Program-made: the position numbers and the translations under genes
The notes under the pieces: generated by a model
The model's input: only the letters and a program-made list of their open reading frames with translations
What the model was told of the DNA's origin: nothing
Databases searched by the model: none
In this document: positions 8,114 through 16,489 of the stretch, piece by piece
Numbering within the stretch: position 1 is the stretch's first letter
Layout: every line of letters starts with the position of its first letter
Assembly: GCA_023431405.1 (NCBI GenBank)
Contig: JAEYVZ010000001.1
Coordinates: 1-48,062, forward strand
DNA from: Actinomycetes bacterium
GTDB lineage: Bacteria; Actinomycetota; Actinomycetes; Actinomycetales; Microbacteriaceae
DNA length: 48,062 nt
Direction: 5' to 3'

Positions 8114-9136
8114 GTGAGCGCGCTCAACCGCCTGTACCGTCGCGCGCGCTTCTTCGTGAAGCGCGTTGTCTCGTTCGACCGGGAGCGAGTGCTCCAGTTC
8201 GCGCGCCAATCCTCTGCACTCTCGCGCGCACCGCTGTGGTGGGTCGTCATCGACATGGCATGGTGTGCGGTGCGGTATGAGACCACTTTCGAGAATTACT
8301 CGGAGTGGGACTTCCGCATCCTCACGCGACGCGAACGTAAGACCTACATGACCGACCCGAAGTCGTTCCACCTGTCGCGCAAGCTGAACGACGACTCTCA
8401 GCGTTCGATCTTCGACGACAAGCTCCGCTTCGCCGAGCACTTCGGCGACGAGCTCGGGCGGGCCTGGCTCGACGTGACAACGTCAGATGCCGCGGCCCTC
8501 GGCGACTTCGTGCGCCGCTACGATCGCGTCATCACGAAGAACCCGGGCGGCGTCGGCGGAAACGGCATCACGATGCGCGACACCGCTGACATCACCGACC
8601 CGGCAGCGCTGCGCGAGGAACTGCTCGCGTCCGGACAGACGCTCGTCGAAGAGGTTCTGGTGCAGCATCCGGAGATGGCACGCCTCTACCCGGGGAGCGT
8701 CAACTCACTGCGGATGGTGACATACCTCGACCCGGACGGTGAGGTGCATCTCCTGGCGGGCGTTCTGAAGATCGGGAACGGCGGCGTCATCGACAACTTC
8801 AGTAACGGCGGCATGTACACGATGCTCGACGAACAGGGGCGCGCCCTGCACGCCGCCAGTGACGAAGAAGGCCGTCCGTTCGAGGTGCACCCCATCACCG
8901 GCGTGACCATCACCGGTTACCAGGTGCCCCTGTACACCGAGATCCTGGAGCTCGTCGATCGCCTTGCACGGCGTGTGCCTGCCCTGCCGTACATCGGCTG
9001 GGACATCGCGATCACCCCGGAACGCCCCGTCGTCATTGAGGGCAATCACAACACAGGTGTGTTCCAATCGAAGCCGTCGGTCTCGGGGATCCGCCATGGG
9101 CTCCTTCCTCGCTACCGCGCAGCGATGCGCTTCTGA
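8114..9136 (+). CDS. sugar-transfer-associated-type ATP-grasp protein, copy 1
   Basis: 340-residue ATP-grasp enzyme resembling the family labelled sugar-transfer associated ATP-grasp. Such enzymes activate a carboxylate as an acyl phosphate and join it to an amine or similar nucleophile. Visible ATP-grasp parts are the lysine strand RVITKNPGGVGGNG with a glycine loop, LVEEVLVQHPEM, the NSLRMVTY strand, and the C-terminal metal-binding IEGNHNTGVFQ with Glu and Asn ligands. GTG start 3 nt after the previous stop. The next gene is a clear paralogue. The substrate is unknown; the neighbouring CofE-like ligase suggests a peptide- or amide-forming pathway (inference). Confidence 0.75.
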   Translation: MSALNRLYRRARFFVKRVVSFDRERVLQFARQSSALSRAPLWWVVIDMAWCAVRYETTFENYSEWDFRILTRRERKTYMTDPKSFHLSRKLNDDSQRSIFDDKLRFAEHFGDELGRAWLDVTTSDAAALGDFVRRYDRVITKNPGGVGGNGITMRDTADITDPAALREELLASGQTLVEEVLVQHPEMARLYPGSVNSLRMVTYLDPDGEVHLLAGVLKIGNGGVIDNFSNGGMYTMLDEQGRALHAASDEEGRPFEVHPITGVTITGYQVPLYTEILELVDRLARRVPALPYIGWDIAITPERPVVIEGNHNTGVFQSKPSVSGIRHGLLPRYRAAMRF

Positions 9137-9167
9137 CACGCGATCACAACCTGAGGAAGGATCCCCC

Positions 9168-10175
9168 ATGGGTCGAGCCACGGTCCGTCTGCGTTATCTC
9201 GCGCGCCGCGCCCGCAAGCTTCGCCCGGGCAACCTCGTGGAGTTCGCGCGTCAGGCGCAGAAGGTGTCGAAGGCGCCGCTGCCGGTGATCGTCGCCGACA
9301 TGCTCTGGTGCTCGCTCAAGTACGACATGGGCTTCCGCGACTACGCCGTCTGGGACATCAGACTGCTGAACGCCAAAGAGCGCGCCACCTGGATGACGCA
9401 CCCGAAGTCGTTCCGCATCACCCGCATGTACAACACTCCCGAAGGCCGCTCCAAACTCGAGGACAAACGCAGGTTCGCGCGTGAGTACGCCGACCTGCTC
9501 GGACGCGAGACGATCGAGCTGCGCGACGTCGACGATGAGCAGCTGGGCGCATTCCTCGCCCGTCACCCGAAAGTGCTGGCAAAGCCCGTCGAGGGTCAGG
9601 GCGGCGGCAACATCACGCTGCACGAGAACGTCACCGACCCCGCCGCCTTCCGCGCCGAGGTCACTGCGGCAGGCCAATCGATCGTCGACGAGTTCATCGA
9701 GCAGCACCCCGACATGAGCGCGCTGTATCCCGACAGCGTGAACACCGTGCGGATGATCACCTTCCTGGGGCGTGACGGCACCGTGCATCTTCTGGCGGCG
9801 GTGCTGCGCATCGGCAACGGAGACGTGATCGACAACTTCGCCTCGGGCGGGATGTACACCATGCTCGACGCCGACGGCGTCGCGCTGTACCCCGGCGTCG
9901 ACAAGCAGAGCAACGTGTACCGCGAGCATCCCGTGACCGGTACCCCGATCGTGGGCTTCCGCGTGCCGATGTACGACCGCGTGTGGGAGCTCACTCAGGA
10001 ACTGGCACGCCGCACCCCGGAAGCTCCCTACGTGGGGTGGGACCTCGCCATCACACCGAACGGCCCCGTGGTCATCGAGGGCAACCACAACTCGAGCGTC
10101 TTCCAGCCGAAGCCGACGGCATCCGGCGTCCGCACCGGTCTCCTCTCGGTGTACCAGGCCGCGGTCGGCTTCTGA
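9168..10175 (+). CDS. sugar-transfer-associated-type ATP-grasp protein, copy 2
   Basis: 335-residue paralogue of the preceding gene, aligned along its whole length. Shared blocks include the MT(H/D)PKSF stretch, GNITL after a glycine loop, a QHPDM segment, SVNTVRMITFL, DNFASGGMYTMLDADG and GWDLAITPNGPVVIEGNHN. The ATP-grasp lysine (KVLAKPVEGQGGG) and the Glu-Asn metal ligands are intact, so both copies look active. The frame is open further upstream to 8964 inside copy 1. I chose ATG 9168 because GAGGAAGGA precedes it at normal spacing and the protein then matches copy 1 at its N-terminus. Last gene of the rpoD-led run. Confidence 0.75.
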   Translation: MGRATVRLRYLARRARKLRPGNLVEFARQAQKVSKAPLPVIVADMLWCSLKYDMGFRDYAVWDIRLLNAKERATWMTHPKSFRITRMYNTPEGRSKLEDKRRFAREYADLLGRETIELRDVDDEQLGAFLARHPKVLAKPVEGQGGGNITLHENVTDPAAFRAEVTAAGQSIVDEFIEQHPDMSALYPDSVNTVRMITFLGRDGTVHLLAAVLRIGNGDVIDNFASGGMYTMLDADGVALYPGVDKQSNVYREHPVTGTPIVGFRVPMYDRVWELTQELARRTPEAPYVGWDLAITPNGPVVIEGNHNSSVFQPKPTASGVRTGLLSVYQAAVGF

Positions 10176-10245
10176 CGGCGGCAGGAACACGGCCGGGAGC
10201 GTCGGCGCCCGGCTCGGAGATCAGTCACGACCTCCACGAACGCGA

Positions 10246-10282
10246 CATCGCCGCGTCCCCGTGTGAAGGGAACGCGGCGATG
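10246..10282. terminator. hairpin between convergent genes
   Basis: An 11-bp perfect stem, CATCGCCGCGT with ACGCGGCGATG, extended by a CCC/GGG inner pair. It lies between the ATP-grasp gene (plus) and the small zinc protein gene (minus), both of which end here. There is no T-tract on either side, so termination may be weak or Rho-assisted. Confidence 0.55.
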
Positions 10283-10305
10283 GAGATCTGCGGGTGCGAA
10301 GGCGC

Positions 10306-10518
10306 TCAGGCGTTGAGACGAGCGGTCTCGTCGTGCCACGACGTGGCGACGGCGCGCAGCTTCTCTTCGTACTTGCGACCGTGGTGGGCGCAGAAGAGCA
10401 GTTCGCTCCCGTTCACCTCAGCGGCGATGTAGGCCTGCGCACCGCAGGAGTCACAGCGGTCGGCGGCCGTCAGACGGTGCTCGAGGACGGCCGGCTCTGC
10501 GGTGGTCGAGATGCTCAT
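10306..10518 (-). CDS. small zinc-ribbon-like protein (DUF7455 type)
   Basis: 70-residue protein with two metal-ligand clusters, CDSC (C22, C25) and FCAHHGRKY (C43, H45, H46), consistent with one bound zinc. It resembles a small actinobacterial family (DUF7455) that I recall beside topoisomerase genes; the function is unknown. The frame stays open for 2 kb upstream, antisense to parE. The true start is the ATG at 10518, because GAGGAGG sits about 8 nt before it and the conserved-looking protein begins there. It is transcribed away from parE. Confidence 0.75.
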   Translation of the reverse strand: MSISTTAEPAVLEHRLTAADRCDSCGAQAYIAAEVNGSELLFCAHHGRKYEEKLRAVATSWHDETARLNA

Positions 10519-10693
10519 GATGGGTGCCTCCTCGGGTGTGTGCTCCAACGTGGTCACTTCATACAACCACGCGCTGGTTCCGAGAATGCCCGGCGCTGGA
10601 GACATTTCGCTCACCGCGTACGGCGTTTCCGACGCCGGCGACAGGTGTACCTGCGGGTGCGTGTGTCGGCGCGGGTCAGGGGGTGAGCGCGGA

Positions 10694-10699
10694 TACGCT
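10694..10699 (+). promoter_or_regulatory. -10 element of the parE promoter, near-leaderless
   Basis: TACGCT ends 8 nt before the GTG at 10708, predicting a 5' leader of about 2 nt. The GAGGA just before the GTG is too close to be a functional ribosome binding site. Confidence 0.45.
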
Positions 10700-10707
10700 T
10701 GAGGATT

Positions 10708-12792
10708 GTGACCTCCGAGTATTCCGCCCATCACCTCCAGGTGCTCGAAGGACTCGAAGCAGTCCGCAAGCGTCCCGGCATGTACATCGGATCGACCGAC
10801 TCGCGGGGTCTCATGCACTGCGTGTGGGAGATCATCGACAACTCGGTCGACGAAGCACTCGCCGGGCACGGCAGCCGCATCGAGATCCTGCTGCACGCCG
10901 ACGGCAGCGTCGAGGTCCGCGACCGCGCACGCGGCATCCCGGTCGACGTCGAGCCGCGCACCGGGCTCACCGGCGTCGAAGTGGTCTTCACGAAGCTGCA
11001 CGCGGGTGGCAAGTTCGGCGGCGGTTCCTATGCCGCCTCGGGCGGTCTGCACGGCGTCGGCGCCTCCGTCGTGAACGCACTGTCCGAGCGCCTCGACGTG
11101 GAGGTCGACCGCGCAGGCAAGACCTATGCGATGTCGTTCCACCGCGGCGAGCCGGGGATCTTCGCCGGCCCCGCTCCGGACTCTCCCTTCACTCCGTTCG
11201 AGAAGTCCTCCGAACTCCGCGTCGTCGGCAAGGCACCGAAGGGCGTGACGGGCACCCGCATCCGCTACTGGGCCGACCGGCAGATCTTCACGAAGGATGC
11301 CGCGTTCGCCCTCACCGAGCTCGAGCAGCGCGCACGTCAGACCGCCTTCCTCGTTCCCGGGCTGGAGATCGTCATCGTCGACGACCGGGCCACCGGCGAT
11401 GGCGGGGAGCGGGTGGAGACGAGCTTCCGCTACGACGGCGGCATCTCCGAGTTCGTCGAGTACCTCGCTCCTGACGCAGCCGTCACCGATACGTGGCGCC
11501 TGACGGGCGAGGGTCGGTTCACCGAGACGGTTCCGGTGCTGCAGGCCTCCGGCGCCATGGTGCCCACGGAGGTGGAGCGCACCTGTCATGTCGACATCGC
11601 GCTCCGGTGGGGCACCGGCTACGACACCATCACCCGTTCCTTCGTCAACATCATCGCCACTCCCAAGGGCGGCACCCACCAGGCAGGCTTCGAGCAGGGG
11701 CTGACGAAGCTCATCCGCGAGCAGGTGCAGCAGAACTCGCGGCGCCTGAAGGTCGGTTCGGGGGAGAAGATCGAGAAAGACGACATCCTCGCCGGACTCA
11801 CCGCCGTGCTCACGGTGAGCTTCCCCGAGCCGCAGTTCGAGGGCCAGACGAAGGAAGTGCTGGGAACTCCCGCCATCCGCGCCATCGTCGCGAGCGTCGT
11901 GGCCAAGGAGCTCGGCGCCCGGTTCTCCTCCACGAAGCGCGACGACAAGTCGCAGACGGCCCTCGTGCTCGAGAAGGTGGTCTCCGAGATGAAGGCGCGC
12001 ATCTCGGCGCGCACCCACAAGGAGACCCAGCGGCGCAAGAACGCGCTCGAGTCGTCGTCGCTTCCCGCGAAGCTCGCCGACTGCCGCACCAACGATGTGG
12101 CCGAGTCGGAGCTGTTCATCGTGGAGGGCGATTCTGCCCTCGGCACCGCCAAACTGGCCCGCAACAGCGAGTACCAGGCCCTCCTTCCGATCCGCGGCAA
12201 GATCCTCAACGTTCAGAAGGCGTCGATCAGCGACATGCTGTCCAACGCCGAGTGTGCCGCGATCATCCAGACCATCGGCGCAGGCTCTGGTCGTTCGTTC
12301 GACCTCGACGCGGCGCGCTACGGCAAGATCATCCTGATGAGCGATGCCGATGTCGACGGCGCGCACATCCGCACCCTGCTGCTGACACTGTTCTTCCGCT
12401 ACATGCGCCCCCTGATCGAGGCGGGACGAGTGTACGCCGCGGTGCCGCCGCTGCACCGGGTGATCGTCGTCAACCCCGGGTCCAAGCCCAACGAGACCAT
12501 CTACACCTACTCCGAGCAGGAGCTCCACGCGCTGCTGACGAAAGTGCAGAAGTCTGGTCGGCGCTGGCAGGAGCCGGTCCAGCGTTACAAGGGCCTCGGA
12601 GAGATGGATGCCGATCAGCTCGCCACCACCACGATGGACCGCAGTGGTCGCACCCTCCGACGCGTGCGCGTGGAGGATGCGGAGGCGGCGATGAGCGTGT
12701 TCGAGCTGCTCATGGGCTCGGACGTCGCGCCGCGTCGAGACTTCATCGTGTCATCGGCCGACCGTCTCGACCGCGAGTCGATCGACGCCTGA
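10708..12792 (+). CDS. parE: DNA topoisomerase IV subunit B (type IIA, GyrB/ParE-like)
   Basis: ATPase subunit of a type IIA topoisomerase that decatenates or relaxes DNA with its ParC partner, 694 residues. The GHKL ATPase domain is at the N-terminus (VRKRPGMYIGS, then EIIDNSVDEALAG and GGLHGVGASVVNAL). The transducer follows, then the Toprim domain with EGDSALGTAKLARN (about residue 473) and the metal-binding MSDADVDGAH (about 546). The C-terminus has the YKGLGEMDADQL motif. I place the start at GTG 10708 rather than TTG 10699, because the family usually begins MTSEYSAHHL and a -10 hexamer fits. It converges with parC. A second gyrase B is possible, but pairing with the adjacent A subunit favours topoisomerase IV. 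Confidence 0.88.
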   Translation: MTSEYSAHHLQVLEGLEAVRKRPGMYIGSTDSRGLMHCVWEIIDNSVDEALAGHGSRIEILLHADGSVEVRDRARGIPVDVEPRTGLTGVEVVFTKLHAGGKFGGGSYAASGGLHGVGASVVNALSERLDVEVDRAGKTYAMSFHRGEPGIFAGPAPDSPFTPFEKSSELRVVGKAPKGVTGTRIRYWADRQIFTKDAAFALTELEQRARQTAFLVPGLEIVIVDDRATGDGGERVETSFRYDGGISEFVEYLAPDAAVTDTWRLTGEGRFTETVPVLQASGAMVPTEVERTCHVDIALRWGTGYDTITRSFVNIIATPKGGTHQAGFEQGLTKLIREQVQQNSRRLKVGSGEKIEKDDILAGLTAVLTVSFPEPQFEGQTKEVLGTPAIRAIVASVVAKELGARFSSTKRDDKSQTALVLEKVVSEMKARISARTHKETQRRKNALESSSLPAKLADCRTNDVAESELFIVEGDSALGTAKLARNSEYQALLPIRGKILNVQKASISDMLSNAECAAIIQTIGAGSGRSFDLDAARYGKIILMSDADVDGAHIRTLLLTLFFRYMRPLIEAGRVYAAVPPLHRVIVVNPGSKPNETIYTYSEQELHALLTKVQKSGRRWQEPVQRYKGLGEMDADQLATTTMDRSGRTLRRVRVEDAEAAMSVFELLMGSDVAPRRDFIVSSADRLDRESIDA

Positions 12793-12837
12793 GCGCGCGA
12801 GACGTCGAGACCGCGCGGCGCTGCCTGGCTGCCGTCC

Positions 12838-15276
12838 TCAGCTGACGGGCGCGCCGACAGCGGCCACGACGGCGTCGAGCGGCTGGCCTGACGCGTCGCG
12901 CTTGGCCCCGGTGTCCGGCAGCTGGCGCACTGAGCCGTCCGCGCCGACCGCGCGCGGCTCCGACCCGACCCACGCGAGGATGAGCGTGTCTTCGCCCTTG
13001 AGGAACCGCTGTGCCCGAACGCCACCGGTGGCGCGTCCCTTGGCGGGGAACTCCGTGAACTCCGACACCTTGCCACTGCCGGCGTCGGTGCCGGGGAGCG
13101 ACTGCGCCGACCCGGCGATGGTCACGACCACCGTGTCGTCGGCGGGTGCCACGGCAGCGAACGCGATCACTCGCGCGCCCTCTGCGAGACGGATCCCCGC
13201 CATGCCGCCGGCGGAACGCCCCTGGGGGCGTACGGCGTCCGCGGAGAAGCGGAGCAGCTGGGCATCGCTCGTGACGAAGACGAGTTCGATGCCGTCGGGA
13301 GCGGGTGCCGCGCCCACGACGGCGTCTCCCGGCTTCAGAGAGATGATCTCGATGTCGCTCTTGTTCGCGATCTCGCTCGCGGCGACGCGCTTGACGACAC
13401 CCTGCGCGGTACCGAGGGCGACCGGTGGGTCATCCGTCAGCGCGACGACGGCGACGACGTGCTCGTTCGGGCCGAGACCGAGATACTGGTCCGCACGTGT
13501 CCCGGCGGCGAGCTGGACGGAGTTCGCGGGCACCGACGGCAGGTCGACGGGGGAGAAGCGCACGAGACGGCCCGTGGTCGTGACGGCGCCGAGCTCACCA
13601 CGGGTCGTCGTATCGACCGCGGAGCGGATCGCATCATGCTTGGAGCGGCGCGCGGGCGGGACCACCGTGGCATCCGCGGTCTCTGCGCGCACCATACGGC
13701 CGGTGACCGACAGGAAGACGCGGCAGGGCGCGTCGGCGATCTGCAGGTCTGCCGGGGCCGCCGCGCGCGAACGCGTGGTCACCGGTCCACCGTTGAGGAG
13801 TAGCGTGCGGCGCGGGGTTCCGTACGTCTCCGCGGCCGCGTCGAGTTCACGCGCAACCTGCCCACGGAGCAGCACTTCGCTGGCCAGCAGCTCCTCGAGC
13901 TGCGCGATCTCCGCTTTCAGGCTGTCGCGTTCGGCCTCGAGTTCGATGCGGGAGAACTTGGTGAGACGGCGGAGCCGCAACTCCAGGATGTACTCGGCCT
14001 GCACCTGCGAGAGGTCGAACACGTCGACCAGACGCGTGCGGGCCTGCTCGCTGTCGTCGGAGGAGCGGATGACCTGGATGACCTCGTCGATGTCGAGGAT
14101 CGCGATGAGGAGTCCCTCGACGAGGTGCAGGCGCTCCTGCTTGCGTGCAAGGCGGTAGCGGCTGCGCCGCGTGACCACCTGGAGACGGTGATCGAGGTAG
14201 ACGCGCAGCAGTTCCTTCAGGCCGAGGGTCTGCGGCTGACCTTCGACGAGCGCCACGTTGTTGATCCCGAAGGAGTCTTCGAGCGGCGTGAGCCGGTACA
14301 GCTGCTCGAGCACCGCATTCGGGTCGAAGCCCGTCTTGATGCCGATGACCAGGCGGAGGCCGTGGTTGCGGTCGGTCAGGTCGGTGACATCGGCGATCCC
14401 CGTCAGCTTCTTCGCGTTGACGGCATCCTTGATCTTCTCGATCACCCGCTCGGGGCCGACCATGTAAGGGAGCTCAGTGACGACCAGTCCCGTACGGCGC
14501 GGACCGAGCGACTCCACCGACACCTTCGCGCGGGTGCGGAACGTGCCGCGACCGGTCGCGTACGCGTCTTTCACGCCGTCGAGACCGACGATGACGCCGC
14601 CTCCGGGAAGGTCGGGTCCAGGAACGAACTCCATCAGCTCCTCGAGGGTGGCCTCGGGGTTTTCGAGAAGATGCACGGCGGCGGCGACCACCTCGATGAG
14701 GTTGTGGGGCGCCATGTTGGTGGCCATGCCGACGGCGATGCCCGTCGTGCCGTTGACGAGCAGGTTGGGAAACGCCGCAGGAAGGACGTCGGGCTGCTGG
14801 AACTGTCCGTCGTAGTTGGGGATGAAGTCGACGACGTCTTCGTCGAGGTTCTCCGTGAGCGCGAGAGCGGCCGGGGCGAGGCGCGCCTCGGTGTAGCGGG
14901 GGGCGGCCGGGCCGTCGTCGAGCGAGCCGAAGTTGCCGTGACCGTCGACCAGCGGCACCCGCAGCGCGAAATCCTGGGCAAGACGCACGAGGGCGTCGTA
15001 GATGGCGGAGTCGCCGTGCGGGTGCAGCTTTCCCATGACCTCGCCCACCACGCGGGCGCTCTTGACGTGGCCGCGGTCGGGACGCAGGCCCATGTCGGCC
15101 ATCTGGAAGAGGATGCGGCGCTGTACGGGCTTGAGACCATCGCGCGCGTCGGGCAGGGCGCGAGAGTAGATGACCGAGTAGGCGTACTCGAGGAAGGACC
15201 CCTGCATCTCCGCCGACAGATCGACGTCCTCGATGCGTTCACCAGACGGCACGGGGTCAGTGCGCGAAACAGCCAT
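12838..15276 (-). CDS. parC: DNA topoisomerase IV subunit A (type IIA, GyrA/ParC-like)
   Basis: DNA cleavage-rejoining subunit, 812 residues. The winged-helix domain carries RALPDARDGLKPVQRRIL and the catalytic tyrosine in APRYTEARL (Y128). A tower and coiled-coil region follows (LRLRRLTKFSRIELEAERD). The C-terminal half is a beta-pinwheel of GyrA-type repeats (for example GRLVRFSPVDLP and GQRPLGGMAG-like blades). The GyrA-box glutamine block is not obvious, which fits topoisomerase IV rather than gyrase. The frame is open to 15345. ATG 15276 is preferred because CGGAGGAA precedes it and the protein begins MAVSRTDP. It converges on parE with a 45-bp gap. Confidence 0.88.
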   Translation of the reverse strand: MAVSRTDPVPSGERIEDVDLSAEMQGSFLEYAYSVIYSRALPDARDGLKPVQRRILFQMADMGLRPDRGHVKSARVVGEVMGKLHPHGDSAIYDALVRLAQDFALRVPLVDGHGNFGSLDDGPAAPRYTEARLAPAALALTENLDEDVVDFIPNYDGQFQQPDVLPAAFPNLLVNGTTGIAVGMATNMAPHNLIEVVAAAVHLLENPEATLEELMEFVPGPDLPGGGVIVGLDGVKDAYATGRGTFRTRAKVSVESLGPRRTGLVVTELPYMVGPERVIEKIKDAVNAKKLTGIADVTDLTDRNHGLRLVIGIKTGFDPNAVLEQLYRLTPLEDSFGINNVALVEGQPQTLGLKELLRVYLDHRLQVVTRRSRYRLARKQERLHLVEGLLIAILDIDEVIQVIRSSDDSEQARTRLVDVFDLSQVQAEYILELRLRRLTKFSRIELEAERDSLKAEIAQLEELLASEVLLRGQVARELDAAAETYGTPRRTLLLNGGPVTTRSRAAAPADLQIADAPCRVFLSVTGRMVRAETADATVVPPARRSKHDAIRSAVDTTTRGELGAVTTTGRLVRFSPVDLPSVPANSVQLAAGTRADQYLGLGPNEHVVAVVALTDDPPVALGTAQGVVKRVAASEIANKSDIEIISLKPGDAVVGAAPAPDGIELVFVTSDAQLLRFSADAVRPQGRSAGGMAGIRLAEGARVIAFAAVAPADDTVVVTIAGSAQSLPGTDAGSGKVSEFTEFPAKGRATGGVRAQRFLKGEDTLILAWVGSEPRAVGADGSVRQLPDTGAKRDASGQPLDAVVAAVGAPVS

Positions 15277-15338
15277 GGAAGTGAGAGTTCCTCCGGTCAC
15301 GGGAAGGGGCCCGCTCAGCGTGTGCGAGACTGGCCCCG

Positions 15339-16469
15339 ATGTCACTCAGCCTACCCGTCGACCCGTCTGCAGCCCGGAGCCTCACCGATGTCGTGCCGGA
15401 GTCGATCGCAGCGCTGGACGGCCGCTCCCGCTGGTTCCCGCCCGCCCGTTCGGCGGTCGTCGTCGTCGTCGACGGCCTCGGCAGGCACAACCTGTCAGCG
15501 CGCGCCGGGCACGCCCGGTTCCTCACCTCACGGCTGAGCAAGCGCGACGTCGCACGCACGGTGTTCCCATCGACGACCGCGACGGCGCTCACCAGCCTGC
15601 TGACGGGCCGCCCCGCGGGCGAGCACGGCATCGTCGGCTATCGCGTGCGCGTGCCGGGCACCGACCTCGCTCCCAACCAGCTCAAAGGATGGGAGACGGA
15701 TGGACTGGACCCGCGGACGTGGCAGCGTTCCGCCCCGCTTCTGGAGCGGGAGAGCAGCAACGGCCGGCCCTGCTTCGTGGTCTCGAAGCCCATGTACGCG
15801 CACACGGGGTTCACACAGGCCATTCAGCGCGGCGCACAGTTCGTGGGCGCGGGGTCGATCGAGGAGCGCTTCACGCGTGGCGCCGAGCTGGCGGCGTCGC
15901 ATGACGGCGCGCTCGTGTACGTGTACGTGCCGGAGCTCGACACCGTCGGCCACGCGGACGGCTGGGAGAGCGAACGGTGGACCGCGGCCCTGGAGCAGCT
16001 CGACGGCGTCGTCACGAACTTCGAGCGGACATTGGCCCCTGGGGTCGGCGCGGTGGTGACGGCCGACCACGGGATGGTCGATGTGCCCCGGCACAGACAC
16101 CTGCTCCTGTCCGACGGCGATGCGCTCGTGGACGGTGTGCGGGTCGTGGCGGGAGAACCGCGGATGCTCCATCTCTATGCCGAGGACGGCGAGGCAACCG
16201 GCGTGCTGCGGCGGTGGCGGGATGCCGAGTCCGGCCGGGCGTGGGTGCTCAGTCGTGACGAGGCGATCTCCGCAGGGCTGTTCGGTCCATCCGTCGCCTC
16301 CGAGGTGGTTCCCCGCATCGGCGACGTGCTGGTCGCCGCACGCGCGGCAGTCGCTTACTACGACGACCGTCTTGCTGACAAGAAACCACAGGGCATGGTC
16401 GGCCAGCACGGCTCGCTCACTGAACAGGAACGCGTCGTACCGCTCGCTCGACTGGGCGCCTTCGCCTGA
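15339..16469 (+). CDS. alkaline phosphatase superfamily protein (nucleotide pyrophosphatase/phosphodiesterase-like)
   Basis: 376-residue metal-dependent phosphohydrolase of the nucleotide pyrophosphatase/phosphodiesterase type. Landmarks are the first metal site in VVVVDGLGRHNL, the nucleophile threonine block FPSTTATALTSLLTGRPAGE, the YVPELDTVGHADGW metal site, and VVTADHGMVDVP. I see no signal peptide, so it is probably cytoplasmic. It diverges from parC with 62 bp between starts. A weak GAGACT hexamer ends 7 nt before the ATG, and no Shine-Dalgarno site is apparent. The substrate is not predictable. Confidence 0.82.
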   Translation: MSLSLPVDPSAARSLTDVVPESIAALDGRSRWFPPARSAVVVVVDGLGRHNLSARAGHARFLTSRLSKRDVARTVFPSTTATALTSLLTGRPAGEHGIVGYRVRVPGTDLAPNQLKGWETDGLDPRTWQRSAPLLERESSNGRPCFVVSKPMYAHTGFTQAIQRGAQFVGAGSIEERFTRGAELAASHDGALVYVYVPELDTVGHADGWESERWTAALEQLDGVVTNFERTLAPGVGAVVTADHGMVDVPRHRHLLLSDGDALVDGVRVVAGEPRMLHLYAEDGEATGVLRRWRDAESGRAWVLSRDEAISAGLFGPSVASEVVPRIGDVLVAARAAVAYYDDRLADKKPQGMVGQHGSLTEQERVVPLARLGAFA

Positions 16470-16489
16470 CGGGAACCTGCGCTTCGGCC

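Noticed and set aside
10519..12528. Upstream extension of the DUF7455-type gene to a 740-residue protein antisense to parE
   Set aside because: The extension is only antisense sequence of parE. A good ribosome binding site and the compact cysteine-rich protein start at 10518.
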